From the NCBI GenBank assembly GCA_030278955.1, contig JAOANR010000001.1:5134874-5198873 (forward strand): 64,000 nt of DNA, given 5' to 3'. Of this stretch, positions 39,363 to 49,938 are shown piece after piece (positions within the stretch are counted from its first letter, which is position 1; each line of letters opens with the position of its first letter). Below the pieces are notes generated by a model, which worked only from the letters and a program-made list of their open reading frames with translations, did no database searches and was not told the DNA's origin. The DNA comes from Hygrophila difformis. Taxonomy: Eukaryota; Streptophyta; Magnoliopsida; Lamiales; Acanthaceae. A program made the translations under genes and the position numbers.

Positions 39363-42300
39363 TCACAGTGAGTGTGTGTGCTTGGCCCTCTCAATAGCAT
39401 CCTTTACTTTCTTCGATGGCTCCTCGTACAAGAACGCTGGGTTATCAAACTCCACTGCTAGGCTAGGTTCCCCAAGGAAAGCTCGGAATGTGTCTGCAAC
39501 CGAATGAGAAAGAGATGAAAGGTTATAACCACCTTCCAAGAAAAATACACACCGCCCGCCACATAGATCTCTAGCCAGCTGCTTAATGTTCTGTGCTAGC
39601 ATGTAGTATGTTGCGGTTGTAAACTGCAGGTTTGCCAGCGGATCCAGCACATGAGCGTCATACCTGGAAATGGTTAAGTGTTGAGTAACGTCATTTGCTA
39701 TGACAATTTGGAATGGGGAATTTCGCGTTATGACATAACTTACCCAGCTGAGACAAGTATAATGTCTGGCTTGAACCTCTGAGCACATGGTACTATAACT
39801 TCATTAAACACATTTCGCATGGCTCTGTCACCTGATCCTCCAGGTAATGGTAGATTTAGTGTGGATCCCTCGCCATCTCCACTACCTATCTGATGTATTT
39901 TACCTGTGCCAGGATAGCTCCCATCCTATACATTGAGCATAGACACAAATGAAAATGATCTAGTAACTTTTCCGTAGATTTGAATCTATCGCTGAATTTT
40001 ATGGTCCACAATGGTCATAACTTTTACAAGATGAGAAAGTCATATCCACAATGGCAAAAGTAAATTATGCATCTTTAAAGAAAAAAAAAATGTAAATCGG
40101 CTACATTAATGATTGAAGTGTGTAGCATAGCTTACCTGGTGGGTAGAAAGAAAAAATACATCAGGGTCGTCATAGAAGGCATCATTGGTTCCATTTCCAT
40201 GGTGAACATCAAAATCAATTATAAAGACGCGTTTCAATCCATGTGCACGTTGAGCATAGCGGGCAGCAATAGCTACATTTCCAAAAACACAGAACCCCAT
40301 GGGTCCAGTTGGGACAGCATGGTGACCTGGGGGCCGCACCAAGGCAAAACCTACTGGAGGATCTTCCCTCACTTTTGATGCTGCAACCTGAGTTATCAAA
40401 TTCAAGAAATAATATCATCGATGTTGACTTACATACATTTCATAATTTGTTCAAGGCATGGCACTTAATTCCAACACCCAGCTTGCTACAGTTCAGATAA
40501 ACACAACTATCTAAGGAAAAAACAAGACAAGATTTTCATTAAGAAACTGACATCTTAGAGTGAGACATCACCACTGCATCCACCAATGAAATTCCAGCTC
40601 CAGCTGCCAATATAGACTCTTGGAAGGTCTGTATAATTGAATGTCGAATTCAAGAGGGTTAATAAGATTTCATTTACCTTATGAATGGTAAAAAAGAATA
40701 TCAATAGCACATGAATCTCAAAAGCCTAACTTCAATTGCTAGCCAATGTCATCAGGACAAATATTAGAAGCCTCCTTATCAAAATATTTTCTGAACCATG
40801 AGCTAAAAAATTATGGCATGAGACCAAGAAATATTTTTTTTAAAAAAAAAAATTATAGCATATTTTCTAGGTGATAGTTCATCCAAAGCATTTATATTAC
40901 AATAATAACAACGAACATGAGTTTAAGAAAGCAACCACAAGCAAATTAAAGCAAGAGCTTAAAAGTGTGTTCTCACTGTGGAAGTAGCATAAGTTGGCCC
41001 AGAGCCTTCAATGAAAACAAGTCCTTGTTCTGATGCTTGACTCATTACCTAGGAGCAGAAGTTGCAAACAATTGGATTCACAAGTAATAAATAAGTGAAA
41101 TAACAAGGCACTTCTAATTAGTTCTTATACAAGGATAGATTCAAGACCAAAGTATGATTGTATGAACCAATTTTTGAAATCTAATATGCTATATAAATTT
41201 TACTATTTTACTGAGGGGTACAACATTTTTTGTGTTTCCTGATTCATCATTCAAAGAGAAAATTTGAAGCAGAGATGACACCCAGTTTTGTATTGCTGTC
41301 TACTCTGTTTCAGCCATCAGTTCCTTTTTCTGTTTGGCCTGAAAACTAGAGTTATGTGCCTCATAGTCAGTCAACTAACAAAATAACAGCCCTAGAGAGA
41401 ATTAAACATTTCAAAATATTAATAAAACCAGAAAATGATTGAGTAAAAAGTGTGAAGGATTGTTGCAAGTTATACAGACAGTGACAGAAATCTCAAAAGA
41501 CATTTATACCAACATTCAACTGTCCATTTCAAATTAATTTAACACTCCACCACGAGAACTATGCTAAAAGTTTATGCAGGTTAACCGCTAACCTTCTCAA
41601 GGTTTGATATATAAGCTCTTTCATGAACACTTGCTATATCATCGACTGTAGCAGGTCTGAAATTTTTAAGTTCAATGATCTCTGAGCTCCGAAACTGATC
41701 AGAAGATGGAACGGTGAAAAAGATAAAGAAAAATATAAATACCACTGCAAAAAGTAAAATTTCTTAATAACTTGATTTCAATTGACCCTATCCTACATCA
41801 CACAACTAAATCTATCCAGTGAATTAAATAAAAAACAAGAGAATCAGAGATGCAAAAAAAGGCTATGAAAAGGACGATAAACATATGTATATATCTTCAA
41901 AAACAATCCAAACCACAGAAGACTCAAAAGTTAATGAACCTATCGTCCAGAAAATTAATGAATTCTAAGAAAGAAAGTAAGAAACTTCTTGATTTGCAGA
42001 TTCTACAATGACAATTCTTCACTTTCTGTATCTCAACTGACGTGGTTCAATGAAACCAATATGATGCAAACATAAAAATCAATAATCGAAGCACAAAAGA
42101 TCCAAAGTAGAGGATGCAGAAATCGTGAAGCAAATAGGTGGGCACATGTAAAATAAATGTCTGAAGTTCCAAAGTAGAGGATGCAGGGATCGTGAAGCAA
42201 ATAGGTGGGCACATGTAAAATCAATGTCTAAAGTATAAAAGGTTCAGAAGTGAACAATGCAGTCCTGGTTGCTGAAGCAAATTGGTGGCACATGGAACAT

Positions 42301-42551
42301 CAAATCTTAAGATAAAATTTTGTATGTTAAGCTCGACACTCCAGTCAGGATCATTCAGCATACTCTAAGACCTTGGGAAGATATTGAGTTTTGACTTTTG
42401 AGAATCAAAAGAAAACGGGGAAAAAACGTAGTTTTCTGTATGCGAATTATTCTATTATCATCATCTATTTGTATACCTCTGGCGTCAACTCCATCTTTGC
42501 AAGAGCACCGATAATAGCAGGAACTCTGGAATTACATTCAGGGTGTGAGTC
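39363..42551 (-). CDS. HDA14: HDA14-like histone/lysine deacetylase, 3' seven exons (5' part missing)
   Basis: Exons on the minus strand, in reading order: 42477-42551, 41593-41694, 40977-41048, 40572-40628, 40136-40387, 39744-39925, 39363-39663. Together they give 346 residues in frame to the stop. All boundaries obey GT-AG. Catalytic motifs are present: [16 protein letters not shown] (zinc and charge-relay residues), SAGYDAH and EGGYN. The C-terminus (ERAKHTHSL) and overall sequence match plant HDA14-type class II deacetylases, which remove acetyl groups from lysine; Arabidopsis HDA14 has been reported in chloroplasts. The first visible exon starts inside the domain (DSHPEC), so the N-terminus and any transit peptide lie beyond the gap at 42676 or are lost. 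Whether the gene still works is therefore open. Confidence 0.9.
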
Positions 42552-42675
42552 CTGACAGAATTCACAAAACAAAATGACCAACAGAAGCCAAAAATTCATC
42601 TAGAAATAATTCTACTTTATAAAAATAAAGAACCCTATAGCCCCATATTGGCTATTGCTACCCTGTGGACAGTTA
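42552..42675 (-). other. HDA14 intron up to the gap
   Basis: Acceptor CTGTCAG at 42552-42558 (minus) precedes exon 42477-42551. The rest is intron sequence that runs into the N block. No further exon is visible. Confidence 0.6.
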
Positions 42676-43175
42676 NNNNNNNNNNNNNNNNNNNNNNNNN
42701 NNNNNNNNNNNNNNNNNNNNNNNNNNNNNNNNNNNNNNNNNNNNNNNNNNNNNNNNNNNNNNNNNNNNNNNNNNNNNNNNNNNNNNNNNNNNNNNNNNNN
42801 NNNNNNNNNNNNNNNNNNNNNNNNNNNNNNNNNNNNNNNNNNNNNNNNNNNNNNNNNNNNNNNNNNNNNNNNNNNNNNNNNNNNNNNNNNNNNNNNNNNN
42901 NNNNNNNNNNNNNNNNNNNNNNNNNNNNNNNNNNNNNNNNNNNNNNNNNNNNNNNNNNNNNNNNNNNNNNNNNNNNNNNNNNNNNNNNNNNNNNNNNNNN
43001 NNNNNNNNNNNNNNNNNNNNNNNNNNNNNNNNNNNNNNNNNNNNNNNNNNNNNNNNNNNNNNNNNNNNNNNNNNNNNNNNNNNNNNNNNNNNNNNNNNNN
43101 NNNNNNNNNNNNNNNNNNNNNNNNNNNNNNNNNNNNNNNNNNNNNNNNNNNNNNNNNNNNNNNNNNNNNNNNNNN
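42676..43175. other. Assembly gap, exactly 500 N
   Basis: 500 undetermined bases between an HDA14 intron and the interior of an LTR. The round number suggests a placeholder. About 471 bp of LTR (equivalent to 49939-50409) plus the left target duplication must lie in it. Confidence 0.98.
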
Positions 43176-46100
43176 CCACGCCGTTTACTAAGATTTTCCA
43201 CTCGGTTACTCAATTCAAGTTTGTGATTTGACTAACAACTACTTGACATAATTTAAATTAGATTATGAAAGCAATTAAAATAAAGCAGATAAAATTACTC
43301 TAGAAAGCGAATTAAATTTAGTCTAAGAAACCAATAAAATTATTCTAAGAAAGCGGTTAAAATTTATCTAAGAAAGCAGATTTAAATTAAGACAGAAGGG
43401 ACAGGAAGAAAGGAATAAAGATTGGACAAGATTCAGATGAAACACAGTTAAAATTCCATTTTAATACACAGATCTTAGCTTGGGATAATCCTTTCAGTTA
43501 GCTAACTCTCATGCTTCCTATACTATGTTCCCTTTAACGGACAGGTACTTACAGTAAGGATTTACATGCCTTAAGACAACAAAATCTAAGATGCCACAGA
43601 TATACAACTGCCCCCGCGCAGAGGTATGTTATTTATCTATGGTGGACAAGCAACACCCGACAAATCATTTATTGAGATGCCAAGTACTACTATTATTCCC
43701 CCATGTCACACCCAAAGATTCTAATCAAGCCCTGAACTATCCCTTAACTCTCTGTCCTAGTAGCAGTTACACAACTCTCAATACAACCGAGTGACCTCTA
43801 ACGAAAGCAGTTAAAAGAAAGCGATAAAGAAAGCATTTAAAATCCTATCACTCGGGGGTTTTTGAAAGTCTGACCCTGGTAGTAAAAGAAAGCCCCCAGT
43901 CAGAATGACTGGGTGTGGATCAAGAATTCCCTATTCTCGGTGAACCGCTTGCAGTGTTCACTTCCCGTCGGGTGGTTATGAGATACAAACTAATGAAACG
44001 AACTAATAAATTAGTTCATTCCGGATGCACTCACTCAGGACTCAAAAATAGGCTTTGGCAGAAGAGGATAGCAGTTGAAAGAATACTCAACCCTACCTTA
44101 GAAAATAACCAAGGCCCGGATGTTGTTCCTCTAATATTATCTATCACACCTTATCGGAATCCAAGTGGAATCTGACCCAGTGCAATATTTAATACAAGAT
44201 TTCCAACAAACAGCAATTTTGGAAAATAATAAATCTGAAAATCATTCCCTATCAGGTACTAGACTCTCAATTAAAACACAGATCCTTTCAGTCTAGGTGA
44301 GACCTAATCGCTGACTCTGCTTCTAATTTCCCAAAATCAACCCCCAGTCGGATATGAATTAGTCATAACTGTCGAATTTATCCCTTACTTAGATCCGGAT
44401 TTATAAAGGAATTTTTGTTGGAAATTTATTATGAAACATCTGATTTAAAATCAAGACTCCTGTGTCCAAGGGAAGGATCCCAAAATAATATCGACCACAA
44501 TATCTACATAATAGTATCATGCATAAATTTATAGAGAAGTGTAAAATTAAATAACCCAAAATATAAGGTGGGTTTAGACAGAAGTTGACACACAGAGATG
44601 AAATAGCCGGGGATGAGAAGAATTTTGGCTAAAGAGAGTGCCAGAAATAACTGGGGTGATCTGGACTGCAAACATCTGCTATCCAGTTCCCAATTATTCC
44701 GGATGGAAAGATTTTTAGACAGAAGGGAATTCCAAGTGACGGTGACCGCCGTCATTCAGCTCCCTTTTGTCTGTGAATGGAAGAAAAACCCACATATTTT
44801 CTTGTTGTAATACTTCTCAGATAATGTTGGTCGACATCATTTAATAATACTACAACTTGAATTCAGGTTTTGAAATTAAGATAAAAAGAATAAAACTGTA
44901 TCCGGATAGGAGTCAGCTGAGCAGCTATTATAATCCCGGATGGACGAACCGCCAAGGCTTCCACCGGCCACTATCCAGACCATGCAAAATAACATCTAAT
45001 AATTAATATACAGACCACGAGCTAGTTATCCGTGTGGGAATACCCGCCAACATTAATCTGATATATTCCTTATTAGCTGTTTCACACATTACGGGAAAAG
45101 ACAAAATAAATAAAAGAAAAATATTTTTGGGTCATCTTGCATGAGAGACATTGGTTTCTCATGCAAGGTATGGAAATGAATCCATAATTACTCTTTATGG
45201 TCTAAATAATCTCTCATTCCATAATTAATTAATTAATTACAGTCCGGATTATATACTTAGATCATTAGAGTTTAATTTTTTGTAGAAGAACCTTTTAATG
45301 GGAAATTGAACAAAGTTCTTTATATCAAATTAATCATGGGTTGAGATCATTGGATTTCAACCTCAAAATATTAATATAAAGGTTCAATTAATTAATGGAG
45401 TGAGATGGAAAATAAGAATTTGGCAAATAGGTGCCACTTTGTCGCGGAATAGAGTTTGTGTCGCGGAGCATGGTTCCGCGACAGGGGTTTCGCGACAAAG
45501 GGGTGGGAAATAAGAGAAATAAATATTTTTGAAAATTAGGGTTTGTTTTGTCGCTAAGCAAAAATGTTGTCGCGGAACATGGTTCCGCGACAAAGGGGGT
45601 ATAGCGACAAAGGGTTTGAAAATTGGTAAGGACATAATTTCTGGTCGCGGAACAAGGATTTTGTCGCGGAACGTGGTTCCGCGACAAAGGTTCTGCGCCA
45701 GAGTCCTCCCAGAATAAAATTACAAGTATTTGGGTCCTTGGTCACTATCAAGGATTTTGTCGCGGAACGTGGTTCCGCGACAAGAGTTGCATCGCGACCA
45801 AGGGGTTTCAAAATTAATGGCAAGGCATAATTTTCTGTCTCGGAATAGGATTTTGTCGCGGAACGTGGTTTCTTTTCTCTGGGCGCGGAAGGTTGTCTCT
45901 GGGCGCGATCCATTTTGTCGCGGAACCATGTTCCGCGACAAACTTTTGTGGCTTGATTCTCCTCTCACAGTCTCGGAATAGTTTTGGGCGCGGAGCACTT
46001 TGTCGCGGAGTACACCTTCCGCGACAAAATGCCTAATTTTTCTGTCTCTCTCTTCTTCATTTCTTTCTCTTTTTTTCTTTTTTTTTTTTTTTTGGTTTTG

Positions 46101-47096
46101 TGTTGGGATTTGGAAGTGGAGTGCAGGGGGCGACGGGGGTGATGTGGGTGTTTGGTGGCAGATCCGAGAGGGTGGCGGCAGCGAGGGGCGGTGGCGATGA
46201 GTTGAGGCGATGGCGAGGAGACTGGTGGCGGTTGGATCTGTTGGACGGAGCTTCGGTGGAGGGCCTGGCCGGAACAGTGAGGGTTGGTGGTGGCTGTGGC
46301 AGGCTGTCGGAAATGGAGGAGTGAGCGGCGGTTGGCTTGACTGTGGAGGTGGATTTGAGTGGAGATAGCAGTGGAGTGTTGGGGTGATGGAGGTCGCTTG
46401 GTGTTGCTGCTGCTGTGAGTGGTGGCTGGCCGCCGGCCAGCGGCGGCGGCGCCGGCGGCGGTGGAAATCAGGGTTAGGGCTAGGGTTTGTTTTTAGGGTT
46501 GGGCTTGAAGTGGTATTGGGCTTGGATAATGGGTGTTGGGCCAATGGAGTATTTGGGCTTTGGGGAATTGGATGATATTGGACTGATGGCCTATTGGATT
46601 GGACTTCAAACTCTTGGACTTAATTAAATCAAATCTCCTGCAATTAATTTACACAAAAAGTGATTAGTGGACCTAATATTTAAATTATAGCAGAAACATG
46701 AATAAAAAATAAATAAGCATAAAAACTGAAAATATATACATCAGAATATAAAAATAAATTAAAAAAATACATAATAAATAAGTATTTTTGCTCCACTAGA
46801 TATTTTGTTTGTGTTCCATTTAATGGATCCGTGTTCCACCGAACAGATACTACCAAACCATAATTATCAATGTGGGATTTTTAATATTTTTATCATGTTT
46901 TTGGGTTTTTTAATACAAATTTAATGAAAATAACAATATTTTTGTATTTTTCAATACCAGCTTATTATTTATACAAACTTGCATAAATCTGACAAATTCA
47001 ACTGCTTTCTTATTTAAATAAGACCGGAATGCGATCAAATGTCCGTATTAGACACGGAAATAGATTGAAAATAATGGTCAATTTTGGCCATTATCA
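43176..47096 (-). repeat. 3' LTR of the non-autonomous Athila-type element (left end in gap)
   Basis: Near-identical copy of 50410-54350, with scattered single-base differences and one ~20-bp indel (GGGCGCGGAGCATATTTTT present only in the right copy, near 53220). On the minus strand it begins TGATAATGGCC at 47096. It holds the palindrome array 45430-46030 and a GC-rich GGC-repeat region (46430-46470). Confidence 0.92.
45430..46030. repeat. Array of CpG-rich palindromes in the left LTR
   Basis: At least six near-palindromes of the form TTGTCGCGGAAC-loop-GTTCCGCGACAA, plus half-sites TCGCGACAAAG and GGGCGCGGA. Stems reach 11-12 bp with 2-4-base loops. They are separated by 30-100 bp of less conserved sequence. 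Confidence 0.9.
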
Positions 47097-47110
47097 ACAT
47101 CCTCACATTT
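47097..47110 (-). other. Polypurine-tract-like site next to the 3' LTR
   Basis: AAATGTGAGGATGT on the minus strand directly abuts the LTR start TGATAATGG, the place where plus-strand priming must occur. It is preceded by CTCGGGGACGATCAG. Confidence 0.65.
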
Positions 47111-48564
47111 AATACTGATCGTCCCCGAGCAGTCAGAGTCAATGTTCCTAAGAACACGGACTCTACATATTCAATCTATTTTCGTGGCTTCAAAAATTTC
47201 ATTCTTTTTAGATTGGGATAAGACAATCAAAAACTACAAGTATTAAATTCTCTTGATTGCAGTGTTTAATAAAATGATACTTGCTCACTATATCGGGCCT
47301 ACAAATCAGTCATTATTGATAATTCTTCATGAACATCATGTTTAGAAAAATTCATTGATTTAATTTTAGAATTAAAGTATGACATGAACATAATTAAAAG
47401 CAGAGCCTCACATATAGTAGAAACGAAAATTTCACTCACTCTCAAAAAGGGGTTTTATCAATGAGCACTCATAATCAAATTTAATTAAATTATCCCATAT
47501 GCTTGCAATTGGACCAACTCGCCACCGGCTCATTTCTTTAAATTGAGATCATGAGGTCTTATTCAAGGATTATAATGGGGCATGCGGTTGTAACATTAGG
47601 TAAGAAAGTGAAATTATTGGGTTAAAAAGTGGCAAGAATTTATTCTATCATAACTAGGCATATATTTATTTAAAATTTATGATCATCAATTTATTTCTTT
47701 CTTTCTTTTGCTTTTCTTTTTATATTGCATGACATTAGACTATGTCTAATTTGCTTTGTCATTTGCAATTTATTTATGTTGAATGGATCTCAACATTTTT
47801 CTTCTTTTTTCTTTTTTTTTTCTTTTTTTTTTTTGATCGGATTTTTGAATACCGATTGAAATTTTGTTGATGATCAAAAATTGTAATGCCTTGATAAAAT
47901 TTATTCCCGCACACTTGGGTTTGAATTTTTTGGTCTTTTTGGAAGGCTAGGAATAATATAGAGGGCTTCAAAGAAAAATTAGGCTTAAGGCTCAAAGTGG
48001 TTAATCCTAAAGGGAAAATGTTTTTGGGTTTGGATTTCAAAAGAAGGCCAAAATTTTGGTTTTCTAGGTGCCTCGATCATATGCTCGATTTTTGGAATAT
48101 GGCATGGTCTTGAATCGGTCCCAATCGCAAGTTCTAGTGTCCTTTAATCAAAATGATTTTCACACATCAAAGAAAAGAATGAGTAAAAATGACTCATGGC
48201 TCAAATCTCACATGGAATGGTTCATTCATGTCATACAATATTCTTAAATTTAATCTTTGAAAATTTCTTACACTCTATTCAATTAAATTCTCAACATGAG
48301 GACTTATTACCCAACAAGATGATTGTATCATTAAATTTTTATAGCTCAAAACCTCAAAAATTCATATCATGCATGTCTTCAATTATATTATCCCAATTTA
48401 AAAGTTTGAAAATTTAATCATAAACCAAAATCAAATATGTGAATTTTTAGACAGGTTATGCATGCTTTGTACTGGGTTTAAATATAAAATACTAATAATA
48501 AAAATAAACAAAAAGAAAAGTGACACACTTTTTTTTTTTTTTTTTTAAATGAAGAATCAACATC

Positions 48565-48595
48565 CTCACATTTTGAGCCTTGCTCGAAATGTGAG
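48565..48595 (-). repeat. Hairpin module (variant copy)
   Basis: CTCACATTTTGAGC-CTT-GCTCGAAATGTGAG, followed on the minus strand by GATGTTGATT. Same plan as the copies at 49078, 49783, 54481 and 56349, but with another stem tip. Confidence 0.8.
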
Positions 48596-48887
48596 TAAAT
48601 CAATTCCTACTTAAACAAATTATCAAAATCAAAACAAGAGAGGAGGGAGGGAGGGGGAAAATATTAACATAAAAGATAGAAAAATAATTCCGATAGCCTA
48701 TTTCGTCAAACCAATTAAGTGTTCGACGATTTTAGCTATGTGTGATCGTTTGGTTCGTCGAACAAGGCGATTGTTCGATGCCCAATACTTAAGAAAAATT
48801 CTGATTTTCATCAAAATTGTTCAATCACATTTTTGAATTTTATAAAATTTAATCTACTATATTTACTTGCATAAATTAGGTTGGATT

Positions 48888-48974
48888 AATTCTGTTCTTA
48901 TAAAAGTTATTCCGGATCTTAAATTGCTTTAAATTCCAGGAATACTTTCAATTAATCACAGAATCGATCCAACC
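48888..48974. repeat. Imperfect inverted repeat of hairpin-B type
   Basis: Outer arms AGGTTGGATTAATTC and GATCGATCCAACC, inner arms around TTCCGGA. Related copies at 49204-49301 and 56138-56236. Confidence 0.7.
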
Positions 48975-49077
48975 GGGAACCTGTTTTGAAGCTTTAATTT
49001 TCTTTTTGGTAGTCCCACAAATTCCTGCAAAGCAAACACAGAAGAAGTTATCGGGTTTTCTCAAAAATATCAACATC

Positions 49078-49111
49078 CTCACATTTAGAGTCTTAGTACT
49101 CTAAATGTGAG
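49078..49111 (-). repeat. Hairpin module
   Basis: CTCACATTTAGAGT..ACTCTAAATGTGAG. On the minus strand it continues GATGTTGATA and, 48 bases on, a splice-acceptor-like TTTGCAG (near 49025-49030). Confidence 0.85.
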
Positions 49112-49203
49112 TTAATTGATTACTACCCGAATTATTTAATACTATTCACAAGAGATATACATATAAATATATGTATACATATAATTTTGACTTGCAGAAA
49201 TTT

Positions 49204-49301
49204 AGGTTGGATTAATTCCGTGTTTGTGAAAATTATTCCGGATTTTATATTTCTTTAAATTCCGGATATAATCTTCGATCAATTACAGAACTAATCCAAC
49301 C
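49204..49301. repeat. Imperfect inverted repeat of hairpin-B type
   Basis: Arms AGGTTGGATTAATTCCG and CAGAACTAATCCAACC, with TTCCGGA inner arms. Confidence 0.75.
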
Positions 49302-49562
49302 GGGAACCTCTTTAGATGCTCAGTCGGGACAGGGGCGACGGAAAGTGAGATGATGGCCGTGGCTTGTCCGGTGGTGGTGAGCAATTGGTGGTCCGAAGAT
49401 CTGCTGCTCCATTTGTTGTTTCACCAGTGATGAGGTTTTCCTCAGCGCAGTGGCGGTGTTGAGGTGGATGAGCGATGGAGCAGCGGTTGAGCTTCGTGGT
49501 CCGGATGTGGTGGAGATGACAAACACGTGAGTCTCACGTGTTGTGCAATTTACAATTGCCAA

Positions 49563-49690
49563 TTAGTGTAGCTCCACTGCTACACTTCTCCATTTCTTTG
49601 ATTTCTCGTTTAATTATCCTAGATTTTGCAATTGGCGAAGTGTAATTAAACGAAAAATCAAAGTAGTGTAGCCCCAATGCTACACTTCCA
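49563..49690. repeat. Long imperfect inverted repeat
   Basis: AGTGTAGCTCCACTGCTACACTT at the left, and a mirrored region with GTGTAGCCCCAATGCTACACTT at the right, with the arms TTTGATTTCTCGTTTAATT / AATTAAACGAAAAATCAAA between. Could form an extended stem in RNA. Confidence 0.75.
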
Positions 49691-49782
49691 CATTTAACTC
49701 CGTACACCATTTTGGTGGCTCCATGATTCCTGCAAGCAAAAATACCCAATTGGTTAGGTTTTCCTCTCAAATCAACATCCTC

Positions 49783-49810
49783 ACATTTAGAGTCTTAGTA
49801 CTCTAAATGT
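49783..49810 (-). repeat. Hairpin module
   Basis: ACATTTAGAGT..ACTCTAAATGT, then (minus) GAGGATGTTGATT and, about 47 bases on, CTTGCAG (near 49731-49737). Confidence 0.85.
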
Positions 49811-49918
49811 TTAATTGATTTGAGGGTACTTCTCTGTTCTGAAATAAATACACTAAACTAACACTAAACTAACTATGAGTAATCAGGAGTGTAATTCTCT
49901 TAATAAACGACGCTGCAT

Positions 49919-49938
49919 CCTCCCCGGCAACGGCGCCA
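49919..49938 (-). other. Primer binding site (tRNA-Asp) of the non-autonomous element
   Basis: TGGCGCCGTTGCCGGGGAGG on the minus strand, immediately following the LTR end TTTCA. Typical of Athila and related elements. Confidence 0.9.

Larger units (their letters stand above)
47097..49938 (-). mobile_element. Gene-free interior of the non-autonomous element
   Basis: 2.8 kb between the two LTRs. No gag, protease, RT or integrase frame on either strand. It starts (minus) with a tRNA-Asp primer site, passes at once into sequence homologous to the post-pol region of the coding element at 54351-56480, and ends with a purine-tract-like AAATGTGAGGATGT at 47097-47110. A deletion of gag-pol from an Athila-type parent explains this. 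Contains three hairpin modules and two larger inverted repeats, listed separately. Confidence 0.85.

Noticed and set aside
42635..43231. Long open frames across the N block
   Set aside because: They consist of undetermined bases and have no meaning.
45720..46544. Open frames of 274 and 281 codons (also 52954-53799), minus strand, in both LTRs
   Set aside because: Composition is P/H/R/S-rich and follows the GC-rich repeats and palindromes. The two copies differ by frame shifts in the middle, so protein sequence is not conserved. No domain is recognisable.
47790..47835. T/C-rich runs as polypyrimidine tracts or promoters
   Set aside because: Low-complexity stretches without supporting signals.
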